DNA of 16,521 nucleotides, taken from contig JALOQO010000017.1 in assembly GCA_025453305.1 (NCBI GenBank), positions 1-16,521 on the forward strand, read 5' to 3'. Below, piece by piece: positions 1 to 5,547 of this stretch. Position 1 is the stretch's first letter. Every line of letters starts with the position of its first letter. The translations under genes and the position numbers were made by a program. Below the pieces are notes generated by a model. The model saw nothing but the letters and a program-made list of their open reading frames with translations, ran no database searches and had not been told where the DNA came from. The stretch comes from Patescibacteria group bacterium. GTDB taxonomy: Bacteria; Patescibacteriota; Saccharimonadia; Saccharimonadales; CAIOMD01.

Positions 1-1
1 G

Positions 2-1093
2 AGGGGTATTCGCCAGAAATTGCGAAATGGAATATGGCCCGCTTGGGCGCCACTTGGCTATATAAACGATAAAAACGCCCGCTGTATCGCTGTGGATAAA
101 GAAAAGGCAAAGTATATAAGGCGGGCTTTTGAAATGTACTCAACTGGCGAATACCCCCTCGCTCAAATCCGAAAGATTATAAATTCCTTGGGCTTGGTTG
201 GCAAGAAAGGCAAAATGCTTTCTGTCTCAAATTATCAGTATATGCTCAAGAATAAAATCTATTACGGAATGATTGAATATAACGGCGAATTGTATGACGG
301 AAAGCATGAACCGATTATCACAAAGAAACTTTTTGACTCCGTTCAAGAAGTGATGATGAGAAAATCCAAACCAAAAACGCCCAAACTCAAACCTTATTTG
401 TATAGAGGATTTTTCCGTTGTGGAGAATGTGGATGTTTCATCACTACCGAAACACAGAAAGGACATAACTATTTGCGATGCACTAAACGGAAAAATCCTT
501 GCTCGCAAAGATACGCCAGAGAAGACGCCATCACTTCTCAAATAAAAGAGGAAATCAAAAAAGTTTCTTTGTCTTCCGCTTGGGCAAACGCTTCAATCAA
601 TTATTTTGAAAACGAAAAAATAAAACTTGCCCAAGCGGAAAGCTCTTTCGCCCAAAAAGCGAGAAATGAACTTGTGGAGATAGAAACAAAACTTGATCGT
701 TTGCTCGACTTGCAACTTGACGGCAATTTATCGCAAGCGGAATATACCGCTAAAAAGCACAAGCTCATTCTCGCCAAAAAGGATTTAGAGGAAAAAATCA
801 CCGCTTTTGGGCGAAAGAGCAATAATCGGTTCGAACTTGCCATTGCCTTTCTAAAAGATGCCAACCAAGCCGAAAAATACGCTCAACAAGAAAATCCCGA
901 AAGGATTCGGGATTTTCTCAAAAAGATTGGTTCGAACTTCCGCATTGCCGACCGCACTTTGTTTTTGGATTTCAAAAATGCCTTCAAAATTGCGGAAAAA
1001 TACCATACCGAGGCGCTTTGCGCCGAGGCTCATTCTTACGATTTCACAAAAAGTGAAAATTGGCGGAGAGGGAGGGATTCGAACCCTCGATGA
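2..1093 (+). CDS. Large serine recombinase, C-terminal part (5' end outside window)
   Basis: Site-specific DNA integrase of the serine recombinase family. The frame is already open at base 2, so the N-terminal catalytic resolvase domain with its active-site serine lies outside the window. What remains starts in the recombinase domain (KLRNGIWPAWAPLGYIND, about residues 6-23 of the fragment). A zinc ribbon follows with cysteines at about 140, 143, 160 and 167 (CGECG, then LRC and PC). A lysine/glutamate-rich coiled coil covers about 200-265, and then comes a short C-terminal domain. This is the usual order of large serine integrases. The last 11 codons (ending GRDSNPR) are antisense to the 3' end of tRNA-Ser(CGA), and the TGA stop lies inside that tRNA. 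I infer that the gene sits at the end of an element integrated in the tRNA, with most of the element to the left of the window. Confidence 0.9.
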   Translation, partial: RGIRQKLRNGIWPAWAPLGYINDKNARCIAVDKEKAKYIRRAFEMYSTGEYPLAQIRKIINSLGLVGKKGKMLSVSNYQYMLKNKIYYGMIEYNGELYDGKHEPIITKKLFDSVQEVMMRKSKPKTPKLKPYLYRGFFRCGECGCFITTETQKGHNYLRCTKRKNPCSQRYAREDAITSQIKEEIKKVSLSSAWANASINYFENEKIKLAQAESSFAQKARNELVEIETKLDRLLDLQLDGNLSQAEYTAKKHKLILAKKDLEEKITAFGRKSNNRFELAIAFLKDANQAEKYAQQENPERIRDFLKKIGSNFRIADRTLFLDFKNAFKIAEKYHTEALCAEAHSYDFTKSENWRRGRDSNPR

Positions 1094-1151
1094 TGTTGCC
1101 ACCATACTGCATTTCGAGTGCAGCGCACTAGACCAACTATGCGACCTCTCC
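1061..1151 (-). tRNA. tRNA-Ser(CGA)
   Basis: Read on the minus strand, a 7-bp acceptor stem (GGAGAGG with CCTCTCC), a T arm (GAGGG, loop TTCGAAT, CCCTC), a long class II variable arm and an anticodon arm CTGCA-CTCGAAA-TGCAG are visible. The anticodon is CGA, reading UCG. Discriminator G and an encoded CCA (1061-1063) complete it. The 3' end is overlapped antisense by the end of the serine recombinase gene, and no terminator of its own lies beyond it, unlike the other tRNAs here. Confidence 0.95.
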
Positions 1152-1160
1152 GTGTTATTA

Positions 1161-1190
1161 ATTATACGAGTTTAAAAACCGGGGATTCAA
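1161..1190 (-). promoter_or_regulatory. Promoter of tRNA-Ser(CGA)
   Basis: On the minus strand TTGAAT (1190-1185) is followed after 18 bp by TATAAT (1166-1161), a good vegetative promoter. Transcription would start a few bases before the tRNA 5' end at 1151. A stem-loop (CCGGTAA, loop TCGCCG, TTGCCGG) lies just upstream at about 1198-1217. Confidence 0.65.
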
Positions 1191-1300
1191 CCCGCGTCCG
1201 GCAACGGCGATTACCGGTAAACTTCTCTAACAAATAGATTGTAGCAAATCAGACCTAAATAATATTGTACAGAATTAGTTTTAAAGTATTATCAAATTAT

Positions 1301-2383
1301 ATGTTCAATAATAAACATAAGCCACATTGTGAAACAAGACAAGACGCTAGGTTAAATTATCGAACCCTAGGTACAATGAGCCATTTGGCACTAGGAGCTG
1401 TTTTATCTGTTAATACACTAAACTCTGCTGGTACCTTAATGCAAAATGATAAAGAGCCAGCTATTGTTGCCTACGAAGGTGCAGAAATAAAAGACGAGGC
1501 TTTGGTAGCTTTTTCTGGATTAGGCGGTTATGGATCAGACCTTTATTGTACGCTTAATGCCATTGATACAAGGGATATTTGGGGGGTGTTTCATAATGGC
1601 CGTTTTGATTTAGAATTTCAAAGCCGGGCGATAGTAGATAGGGCAAAACAAGAAGGAAAGAATAACTTAACAATATTGGGTGACAGTGCCGGCGGTTTAA
1701 TGGCTTTAAAAGTTACGGCAAATTTAATTAAATCGGGCCAAATTAATGTTAAAGAAGTAATTATTGTTACTACCCCAATCAGTGCAAGTAATCTTAGAAC
1801 AAAAGAACGAATCGGCCTTGAGCTATCCAGCTTGGCGCTTACTATAGGTGGATACTCATCTAGGCTACCCGGTGAGTTGATTATAGAATTTGACAGAGAT
1901 TATGCCAAAGGAACTCTAGCCAGTATAAAAAATGTGATAGAGCGAACATCTAATATGCCTAATGATGTTTTAGAACCACAAATAGACCTTGTTAGAAACG
2001 GGGCAGCTTATGAAGACATTGAAACTATAGTAAGGGCCGGTACAAAAATTACATATTTTGCACCGCAAAATAATAACCAGGATGAGCTAGTAGATACCGA
2101 TATGGCTTATGAGGATCTGAAACAAATGGTTTTAACCGCCATGGCAAAAACAGGCATAGATTTAAGTTTAATAGATAACTACCTAACAATAGCAAGGGTA
2201 GGGCAAAAACACTCTATGATTACCAAAGAAGAAGGCAAGCTTGTAAACGACGGCCAGTGGGTTAGATACACAAACGCCGAACGGACCAAATACTTATTTG
2301 AGATTAGTCAACTAGACGGCTCCTCTAATGGTTGTGGTGATACTTTTCGCGATGTACAAGCCACCCTAACAGCACATAGGTAA
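1301..2383 (+). CDS. Alpha/beta-hydrolase-like protein of unknown substrate
   Basis: A 360-residue protein with a nucleophile elbow, LTILGDSAGG, whose serine is at about residue 129. The elbow sits after a strand-rich segment (LVAFSGLGGYG) that could form the oxyanion hole, as in lipases and esterases of the alpha/beta-hydrolase fold. Candidate acid and base are an Asp in the DELVDTD stretch and the His in GQKHSM; this assignment is inferred from order only. The N-terminus is basic and then mildly hydrophobic (LALGAVLSV), so a weak signal or anchor is possible. The ATG at 1301 is chosen; a TTG at 1265 would add 12 residues, and neither has a clear ribosome binding site. It stands alone between tRNA-Ser(CGA) and the insertion-scarred region. 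No specific family name can be given. Confidence 0.75.
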   Translation: MFNNKHKPHCETRQDARLNYRTLGTMSHLALGAVLSVNTLNSAGTLMQNDKEPAIVAYEGAEIKDEALVAFSGLGGYGSDLYCTLNAIDTRDIWGVFHNGRFDLEFQSRAIVDRAKQEGKNNLTILGDSAGGLMALKVTANLIKSGQINVKEVIIVTTPISASNLRTKERIGLELSSLALTIGGYSSRLPGELIIEFDRDYAKGTLASIKNVIERTSNMPNDVLEPQIDLVRNGAAYEDIETIVRAGTKITYFAPQNNNQDELVDTDMAYEDLKQMVLTAMAKTGIDLSLIDNYLTIARVGQKHSMITKEEGKLVNDGQWVRYTNAERTKYLFEISQLDGSSNGCGDTFRDVQATLTAHR

Positions 2384-2426
2384 TTTAATGAGATAACTAC
2401 TCTTTTTGATTTCCACAATATATATA

Positions 2427-2463
2427 GACCGTTCTTAGGGCGAACGGACTCTTTATTTGGTAC
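2427..2463. repeat. Diverged copy of the tRNA-Arg 3' flank and terminator hairpin
   Basis: This 37-bp stretch matches 3411-3447 at 32 of 37 positions. It includes the hairpin arms CCGTTC and GAACGG, the shared 15-mer GGGCGAACGGACTCT, and TTGGTAC, which in the intact copy is the complement of the tRNA-Arg 3' end. The tRNA body itself is missing here. The two copies enclose about 1 kb with the kinase remnant and the toxin-antitoxin pair. Confidence 0.8.
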
Positions 2464-2496
2464 GCCGTAGTATGCGAAATTATAACTTTGCGCTAA

Positions 2497-2656
2497 TTAT
2501 AATTTAGATATTTCCAATATTTCATCAATTATTGTTTTAGCATCTAGAGTTGAGTCAACCTCTATCGCATAGGCTTTATAACCTCTTTTGATAAGGTATT
2601 TATAAATAGTTGTTTTTTCCTTATGCCGTTGGTCCAGTAATATAAATAAGCGCCAT
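2497..2656 (-). pseudogene. Remnant of a P-loop kinase-like gene
   Basis: Read on the minus strand from ATG at 2656, the product begins MALIYITGPTA and is then broken. A TAA codon stands where the glycine-loop residue before GK is expected, and the following A-run has one base too many. Correcting these two faults gives GPTAxGKTTIYKYLIKRGY, a clear Walker A and following helix of an adenylate-kinase or dephospho-kinase-like NTPase. The frame then ends after DSTLDAKTIIDEILEIS, which resembles the C-terminal end of such kinases, so the middle also seems to be deleted. At about 50 codons it is far shorter than any working member. Two disabling changes plus an internal deletion make a pseudogene much more likely than a sequencing error. 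Confidence 0.65.
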
Positions 2657-2706
2657 AGGTAAATTTTACCAAATGAAAAACATTGTTTTACGAATATAAT
2701 AAAGCC

Positions 2707-2735
2707 TTGACGTCATGAAGTTATAGCGCTACAAT
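2707..2735 (+). promoter_or_regulatory. Promoter of the toxin-antitoxin operon, giving an almost leaderless mRNA
   Basis: TTGACG (2707-2712), exactly 17 bp, then TACAAT (2730-2735). The antitoxin ATG is at 2743, seven bases after the -10 box, so transcription should begin at or within a base or two of the start codon. The 8-bp palindrome TGACGTCA (2708-2715) overlaps the -35 box, and AGCGCT (2725-2730) abuts the -10 box. Either could be an operator for autoregulation. Confidence 0.75.
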
Positions 2736-2742
2736 TGTTATT

Positions 2743-2982
2743 ATGACTACACTTAGTGACAAAACAACTATATATTTAGATCCAAAAGTTAAAAAGTTTT
2801 TAAAGCATAAGGCGATAGCAGAGGGTCGTTCTGTATCTGACCTAATAAATGAACAGTTTGCAGACATGCTAGAAGATCTATATGATATAAAAGAAGTAGA
2901 AAAACGAAGAAACGAAGATACTGTGAGTTTTGAGGATGTTCTAAAAGACCTTGGCTTAACTTATGAACAAATACGAAGTTGA
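2743..2982 (+). CDS. Ribbon-helix-helix antitoxin (RelB/CopG-like)
   Basis: A 79-residue protein. Residues about 8-40 fit a ribbon-helix-helix DNA-binding domain: the strand TTIYLDPKV, a helix, the turn EGRSVSDL, and a second helix. The charged C-terminal half (DIKEVEKRRNED onward) would wrap the toxin, as in RelB/ParD-type antitoxins. The gene overlaps the toxin start by 20 bp, so the two are translationally coupled. There is no ribosome binding site, because the predicted transcript starts at the ATG. By analogy with the family it should neutralise the toxin and repress its own promoter as a complex; this is not shown by the sequence. Confidence 0.85.
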   Translation: MTTLSDKTTIYLDPKVKKFLKHKAIAEGRSVSDLINEQFADMLEDLYDIKEVEKRRNEDTVSFEDVLKDLGLTYEQIRS

Positions 2983-3223
2983 ATTTACAAAATCTTCTCA
3001 AAAAGAACTAAATAAACTGCCGAAACAAACCGTCACAAGAATCTTAAAAAATATCGATAAATTAAGTGAAAATCCAAGGGCTGGATCTGTTAGGCCGATG
3101 GTTGGCATCAGCAGCTGGCGTTTAAGGGTAGGCGAATATCGAGTAGTCTATGACATTCATGACGGCAAACTAACCATCATGATTATTCGTATCCGTCACC
3201 GCAAAGACATTTATAGAAAATAA
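2963..3223 (+). CDS. RelE/ParE-family toxin
   Basis: An 86-residue basic protein with the classic layout of the RelE/ParE superfamily. It opens with the strand YEVEFTKSSQKELNKLP, followed by helices, and then SWRLRVGEYRVVYDI, which contains the conserved R-x-R...YRV-x-Y pattern. It ends with a last strand and RHRKDIYRK, matching the C-terminal basic/tyrosine motif of RelE toxins. RelE members cleave mRNA in the ribosomal A site and ParE members poison gyrase. The retained C-terminal RHR and tyrosine favour the RelE side, but this is not decisive. It begins inside the antitoxin gene with a 20-bp overlap. All core residues appear intact, so the module is probably active. Confidence 0.87.
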   Translation: MNKYEVEFTKSSQKELNKLPKQTVTRILKNIDKLSENPRAGSVRPMVGISSWRLRVGEYRVVYDIHDGKLTIMIIRIRHRKDIYRK

Positions 3224-3251
3224 AAACTTTATCTTACTATAACATTTTTGC

Positions 3252-3332
3252 TTGGTACACCCGGCGCGATTCGAACGCTTAAACTTATTATTCGGTCGCA
3301 AACGGCAGAGGCCTATTTGCTCCGCCAAGCAA
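3252..3332 (-). pseudogene. tRNA-Arg 3'-end fragment in a degenerate tRNA-like stretch
   Basis: Bases 3252-3278 are identical, over 27 bp, to 3441-3467, the complement of the T arm, acceptor strand and CCA of tRNA-Arg(GCG). Beyond that the sequence departs from the real tRNA: the anticodon region keeps only TTTGCG and cannot form a proper stem, and the spacing to the T arm is four bases too long. An 8-bp inverted repeat (TTGCTTGG at 3248-3255, CCAAGCAA at 3325-3332) closes the unit in place of an acceptor stem. It is not a functional tRNA; it may be an attachment-site duplicate or a decayed tRNA. Confidence 0.7.
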
Positions 3333-3338
3333 GGAAAA

Positions 3339-3363
3339 CATAAACACCCACTGGGTGTTTATG
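3339..3363. repeat. 25-bp perfect palindrome around a single central base
   Basis: CATAAACACCCA (3339-3350) and its exact reverse complement TGGGTGTTTATG (3352-3363) flank one C. As RNA it folds into a strong hairpin. On the minus strand it is followed by GTTTTCC, so it could act as a terminator in that direction; it might equally be a protein-binding site. Confidence 0.7.
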
Positions 3364-3368
3364 CCTAC

Positions 3369-3405
3369 GGTCGTGCGTTCCAATCAGCGGGGTATATGGC
3401 CAACT
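3369..3405 (+). repeat. Inverted, degenerate copy of the tRNA-Arg 3' half
   Basis: GGTCGTGCGTTC (3369-3380) on the plus strand is identical to the T-arm region of tRNA-Arg on the minus strand (complement of 3462-3473). It is followed by partial matches to the acceptor and flank, including CCAACTA (3400-3406). Together with the real tRNA it forms an inverted repeat around the tRNA terminator hairpin. Confidence 0.55.
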
Positions 3406-3431
3406 AAAAAGCCCGTTCATGGGGCGAACGG
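3406..3431 (-). terminator. Rho-independent terminator of tRNA-Arg
   Basis: On the minus strand CCGTTC (3431-3426), a 7-base loop and GAACGG (3418-3413) form a stem followed by GCTTTTT. It begins about 10 bases beyond the tRNA CCA. The hairpin arms are shared with the copy at 2427-2463. Confidence 0.75.
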
Positions 3432-3441
3432 ACTCTATAGT

Positions 3442-3518
3442 TGGTACACCCGGCGCGATTCGAACGCACGACCTCCTGTACCGCAAACAGACGCTCTATC
3501 CAGCTGAGCTACGGGTGC
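3442..3518 (-). tRNA. tRNA-Arg(GCG)
   Basis: Minus-strand cloverleaf: acceptor GCACCCG with CGGGTGT (one G-U pair), a D arm with GCTC and GAGC, anticodon arm TCTGT-TTGCGGT-ACAGG, T arm with TTCGAAT, discriminator A and encoded CCA. The loop bases give anticodon GCG, reading CGC. Most bacteria use an A34 (inosine) tRNA-Arg(ACG) for this box, so G34 is notable. Its 3' end is repeated at 3252-3278 and, inverted, at 3369. Confidence 0.93.
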
Positions 3519-3699
3519 TCGTCATAAGTAGCTATTTTGACTTATATTTTGTAAATTCAAAATGTCCCGCCAAACCGCACTTATTCCTCTAATTTTAACA
3601 AACAGCTTAGGGCTTGGTTTGTTGAAAATTGTTAATCGCTTAAATAAAGGTGCAATTAAGCATTGGTTACTATAACAGATTGAAACTGTTTTTGCTAGG

Positions 3700-4020
3700 C
3701 TACTTTTTGGTAAGAATAATTATGCCTATAATAGGGCCTGCAAAAATTAACATAAAACCAGCCAATCCAAATAGCCATGTAAATATATTAACAAGCAACA
3801 TAAAAATATTGCCATCAACTGTATTAAAAACTAACCTAAATAATATTTGTAGTATTATAACCGTAAAAATTATTATCCATCCTGAAAATATCCATAAAAT
3901 CCCTTTAAGAACCTTTTTATTCTTCTTTTCTGGTATATTTACGGTTTGACTATTTACATAGCCATCAGTAGTGTAAGAACTATTAATACTATTGTCGTTA
4001 AATTGATTTTGATTATCCAT
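3700..4020 (-). CDS. Small two-helix membrane protein, unknown function
   Basis: A 106-residue protein with a polar, Asn/Ser-rich N-terminal 40 residues and then two hydrophobic segments (about 41-62 and 72-102), ending in a short basic tail (LTKK). It starts 12 bp after the stop of the upstream gene, so the two form an operon on the minus strand. The asparagine-rich N-terminal tail resembles that of the partner protein (MDNQNQF here, MDQNSQNQ there), which suggests both tails face the same compartment. I recognise no family. Confidence 0.7.
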   Translation of the reverse strand: MDNQNQFNDNSINSSYTTDGYVNSQTVNIPEKKNKKVLKGILWIFSGWIIIFTVIILQILFRLVFNTVDGNIFMLLVNIFTWLFGLAGFMLIFAGPIIGIIILTKK

Positions 4021-4032
4021 AATACTTCTGAC

Positions 4033-4650
4033 TTAATATCTTATTTTTGTGGCCCATTTATCTACAAAATCTTGTTCTTTTTGATCGTAGGGCAGGTAGC
4101 TACCAATAAGTTCTACAATTTTATCTATATCATCTGGGTCAACAAATATTGCATAGGCTATCATAAATTTTTTTCTAGGAATAAGCTGCACATAGGGTAT
4201 TGTTGTATCTTGTATAACACAAAAACTTTTATAATCAGAAAATAGTATAGGCTTTTTATTGGTAATAATACCCGTTGAGGTGATTTTATAATCTATGACA
4301 TCTGGTTTGGCGTTGGCAAAAACACCAAATACAAGCCCCAGTACCATAATGACCACCACCGATAATACATCCCTTGTAATAAAAAACATAAGTCCAGAAA
4401 ACAAAACAGTAGCCAAGAATAATAATGCGAACCATTTAAATGATTTTTCGTGGTGTATAAATTCGTGTGCCGACCATTCGGCTAGCACCTCTTGAGTATC
4501 ATTATTCTGCGTGGTATTACTATCCTGCTGGCCGTCAAGCTTGCCAGAGTTATAGCTCCAGCCTGCTTGATTATTAGATTGAGTATCCGAACCATTAAAA
4601 ATTTTCTGGTACAATTGCTGATTGTCTTGGTTTTGTGAATTTTGATCCAT
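4033..4650 (-). CDS. Conserved CPR-type membrane protein with a soluble C-domain
   Basis: A 205-residue protein. Residues 1-58 are Gln/Asn-rich and probably disordered. AEWSAHEFIHHEKSFKW (about 57-73) comes just before two transmembrane helices (about 73-90 and 94-112). The rest is a small alpha/beta domain (YKITSTGIITNKKPILFSDYKSF onward) resembling membrane-attached PH-like domains, with alternating strands and a final helix. I recall similar WSAHEF-HHEKS proteins as widespread in Saccharibacteria, but their role is unknown to me. It is the first gene of a two-gene minus-strand operon with the small membrane protein downstream. ATG at 4650 is used; no strong ribosome binding site is visible. 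Confidence 0.75.
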   Translation of the reverse strand: MDQNSQNQDNQQLYQKIFNGSDTQSNNQAGWSYNSGKLDGQQDSNTTQNNDTQEVLAEWSAHEFIHHEKSFKWFALLFLATVLFSGLMFFITRDVLSVVVIMVLGLVFGVFANAKPDVIDYKITSTGIITNKKPILFSDYKSFCVIQDTTIPYVQLIPRKKFMIAYAIFVDPDDIDKIVELIGSYLPYDQKEQDFVDKWATKIRY

Positions 4651-4672
4651 CTTAATGTTAATTGTACTATAA

Positions 4673-4843
4673 AACAGTTATGTAAACTCGGCTTACCAAA
4701 AAACTTCGGCTCAAAATGAGTTAAATTTGGTTATGCCAGAAGTGATTTTATCTGATGGAGAGGTAGCCGTAGCTACATTGACAGCAGAAAAATTGATTAT
4801 GGCGGACCAAAATAAGTCAGATGAGTCAGGGATTTTTTCGTAA
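4673..4843 (+). other. Short open frame of doubtful status
   Basis: A 56-codon open stretch, with its first ATG at 4733 giving 36 residues (MPEVILSDGEVAVATLTAEK...). The composition is protein-like and the stop is TAA at 4841-4843. There is no ribosome binding site and no family I recognise. It may be the tail of a decayed gene in this otherwise empty region between 4651 and 4853. Confidence 0.2.
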
Positions 4844-4853
4844 GTCGAGTTAT

Positions 4854-5042
4854 CTAGAACCAATCAGACCTTGCAATTATTTTCTGTAGAATTTTCATTT
4901 TTTGCACCGATAAACCGATTAGTTCTTTAAGGGCTTTCTTATTTTCTGTTTGAGTATCGGATTTTAATTGTTCTTCGTATTATATTATTGCTAGTAAACC
5001 TTCTTGGGTGAGCATATCGCTAAAATCAATAATATTTGCCAT
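4854..5042 (-). pseudogene. Small protein gene interrupted by an in-frame UAA
   Basis: An ATG at 5042 is preceded by a strong ribosome binding site (AAAGGAG, six bases upstream). The frame reads MANIIDFSDMLTQEGLLAII, then TAA (4982-4980), and continues in the same frame for 41 more sense codons (YEEQLKSDTQTENKKALKEL, then a Lys-rich helix ending ARSDWF) to TAG. The downstream part is clearly protein-like: charged and helical, with no further stop. Together it would be a 62-residue, mostly helical protein. Either a recent nonsense mutation, a sequencing error, or a 20-residue peptide followed by unused frame. Function unknown. Confidence 0.55.
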
Positions 5043-5061
5043 AATTTACTCCTTTACTACT

Positions 5062-5151
<90 letters not shown>

Positions 5152-5163
5152 TTACAGATGTTA

Positions 5164-5172
5164 AGTATAGCA
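5164..5172 (-). promoter_or_regulatory. Extended -10 promoter of tRNA-Ser(UGA)
   Basis: On the minus strand TGC-TATACT (5172-5164) is an extended -10 element placed 12 bases before the tRNA 5' end. No convincing -35 box is seen (TTTCAT at the expected spacing). Confidence 0.55.
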
Positions 5173-5191
5173 AAAATACATCTTTTATGAA

Positions 5192-5228
5192 AAATAAATA
5201 ACCCTGCAATGAGCTGGGTTATTTATTT
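5192..5228. terminator. Hairpin abutting the duplicated tRNA-Ser tail
   Basis: AAATAAATAACCC (5192-5204) and its exact complement (5216-5228) form a 13-bp stem with an 11-base loop. AT-rich stem ends make it terminator-like in both directions. It directly joins the tRNA-Ser 3'-end fragment at 5226, as the hairpin at 5391-5430 joins the real tRNA-Ser(GCU). Confidence 0.65.
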
Positions 5229-5365
5229 GGCGGAGGAGGAGGGATTTTCGACCCACAAGTCAAAAAGCTTTGCTTTTTGCTTTCGGGCCCGGCTCGCGGT
5301 CTCACTAATTGGTTCGACATCGCTCCGCCCGTTCGAATCCCACGCGACTAAAGCAGTTTAGTCGC
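5226..5365 (-). pseudogene. Duplicated 3' end of tRNA-Ser(GCU) with scrambled tRNA-like sequence
   Basis: Bases 5226-5246 repeat 5425-5445 exactly (complement of CCA, acceptor strand and part of the T arm of tRNA-Ser(GCU)). The T loop is then spoiled by two extra T bases and no anticodon arm follows. Instead there are two perfect hairpins, CAAAAAGC-TTT-GCTTTTTG (about 5261-5279) and GCGACTAAA-GCAG-TTTAGTCGC (5344-5365), and an isolated GTTCGAATCCCAC (5330-5342) like another T loop. It looks like the debris of one or more insertions at the tRNA 3' end. Confidence 0.6.
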
Positions 5366-5373
5366 TTCCTTGC

Positions 5374-5407
5374 GCCAAAAAGAAACCACCGCCAAAAAGA
5401 AACCACC
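5374..5407. repeat. Two tandem copies of a 17-bp unit
   Basis: GCCAAAAAGAAACCACC occurs at 5374-5390 and again at 5391-5407. The second copy forms the left arm of the adjoining terminator hairpin, so the first looks like a slippage duplicate of that arm. Confidence 0.85.
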
Positions 5408-5430
5408 CTAAAAGGGTGGCTCTTTTTGGC
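5391..5430. terminator. Terminator of tRNA-Ser(GCU), bidirectional
   Basis: CCACCCT, loop AAA, AGGGTGG forms the core stem, extended outward by GCCAAAAAGA (5391-5400) pairing with TCTTTTTGGC (5421-5430). A T-rich tract follows in both directions. On the minus strand it lies immediately after the tRNA CCA. Confidence 0.8.
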
Positions 5431-5519
5431 GGAGGAGGAGGGATTCGAACCCTCGCGCCAGGTTGCCCCAGCCTAACGATTTAGCAAACCGTCCCCTTCA
5501 GCCTCTTGGGTACTCCTCC
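5427..5519 (-). tRNA. tRNA-Ser(GCU)
   Basis: Minus-strand class II tRNA: acceptor GGAGGAG with CTCCTCC, anticodon arm ACGGT-TTGCTAA-ATCGT (anticodon GCT, reading AGC/AGU), a long variable arm, T arm GAGGG-TTCGAAT-CCCTC, discriminator G and encoded CCA (5427-5429). Confidence 0.95.
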
Positions 5520-5547
5520 GTGTTATTTATATCAATAACAGATACAA

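Noticed and set aside
858..1175. Second plus-strand frame across the recombinase end and tRNA-Ser(CGA)
   Set aside because: It is out of frame with the recombinase, which has clear family motifs, and also runs through the tRNA.
1171..1230. T-arm-like GGGATTCAACCC and an ACGCGGGTT stretch suggesting a tmRNA or tRNA 3' end
   Set aside because: No CCA, no partner acceptor strand, and the upstream side on the minus strand is filled by the hydrolase gene; the stretch also serves as the tRNA-Ser(CGA) promoter.
3248..3332. A second complete tRNA-Arg gene
   Set aside because: Only the 3' 27 bases match; the anticodon stem does not pair and the spacing is wrong.
5374..5407. Start of a CRISPR array
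   Set aside because: Two adjacent 17-bp copies with no spacer between them; nothing else in the window shows regularly spaced repeats.
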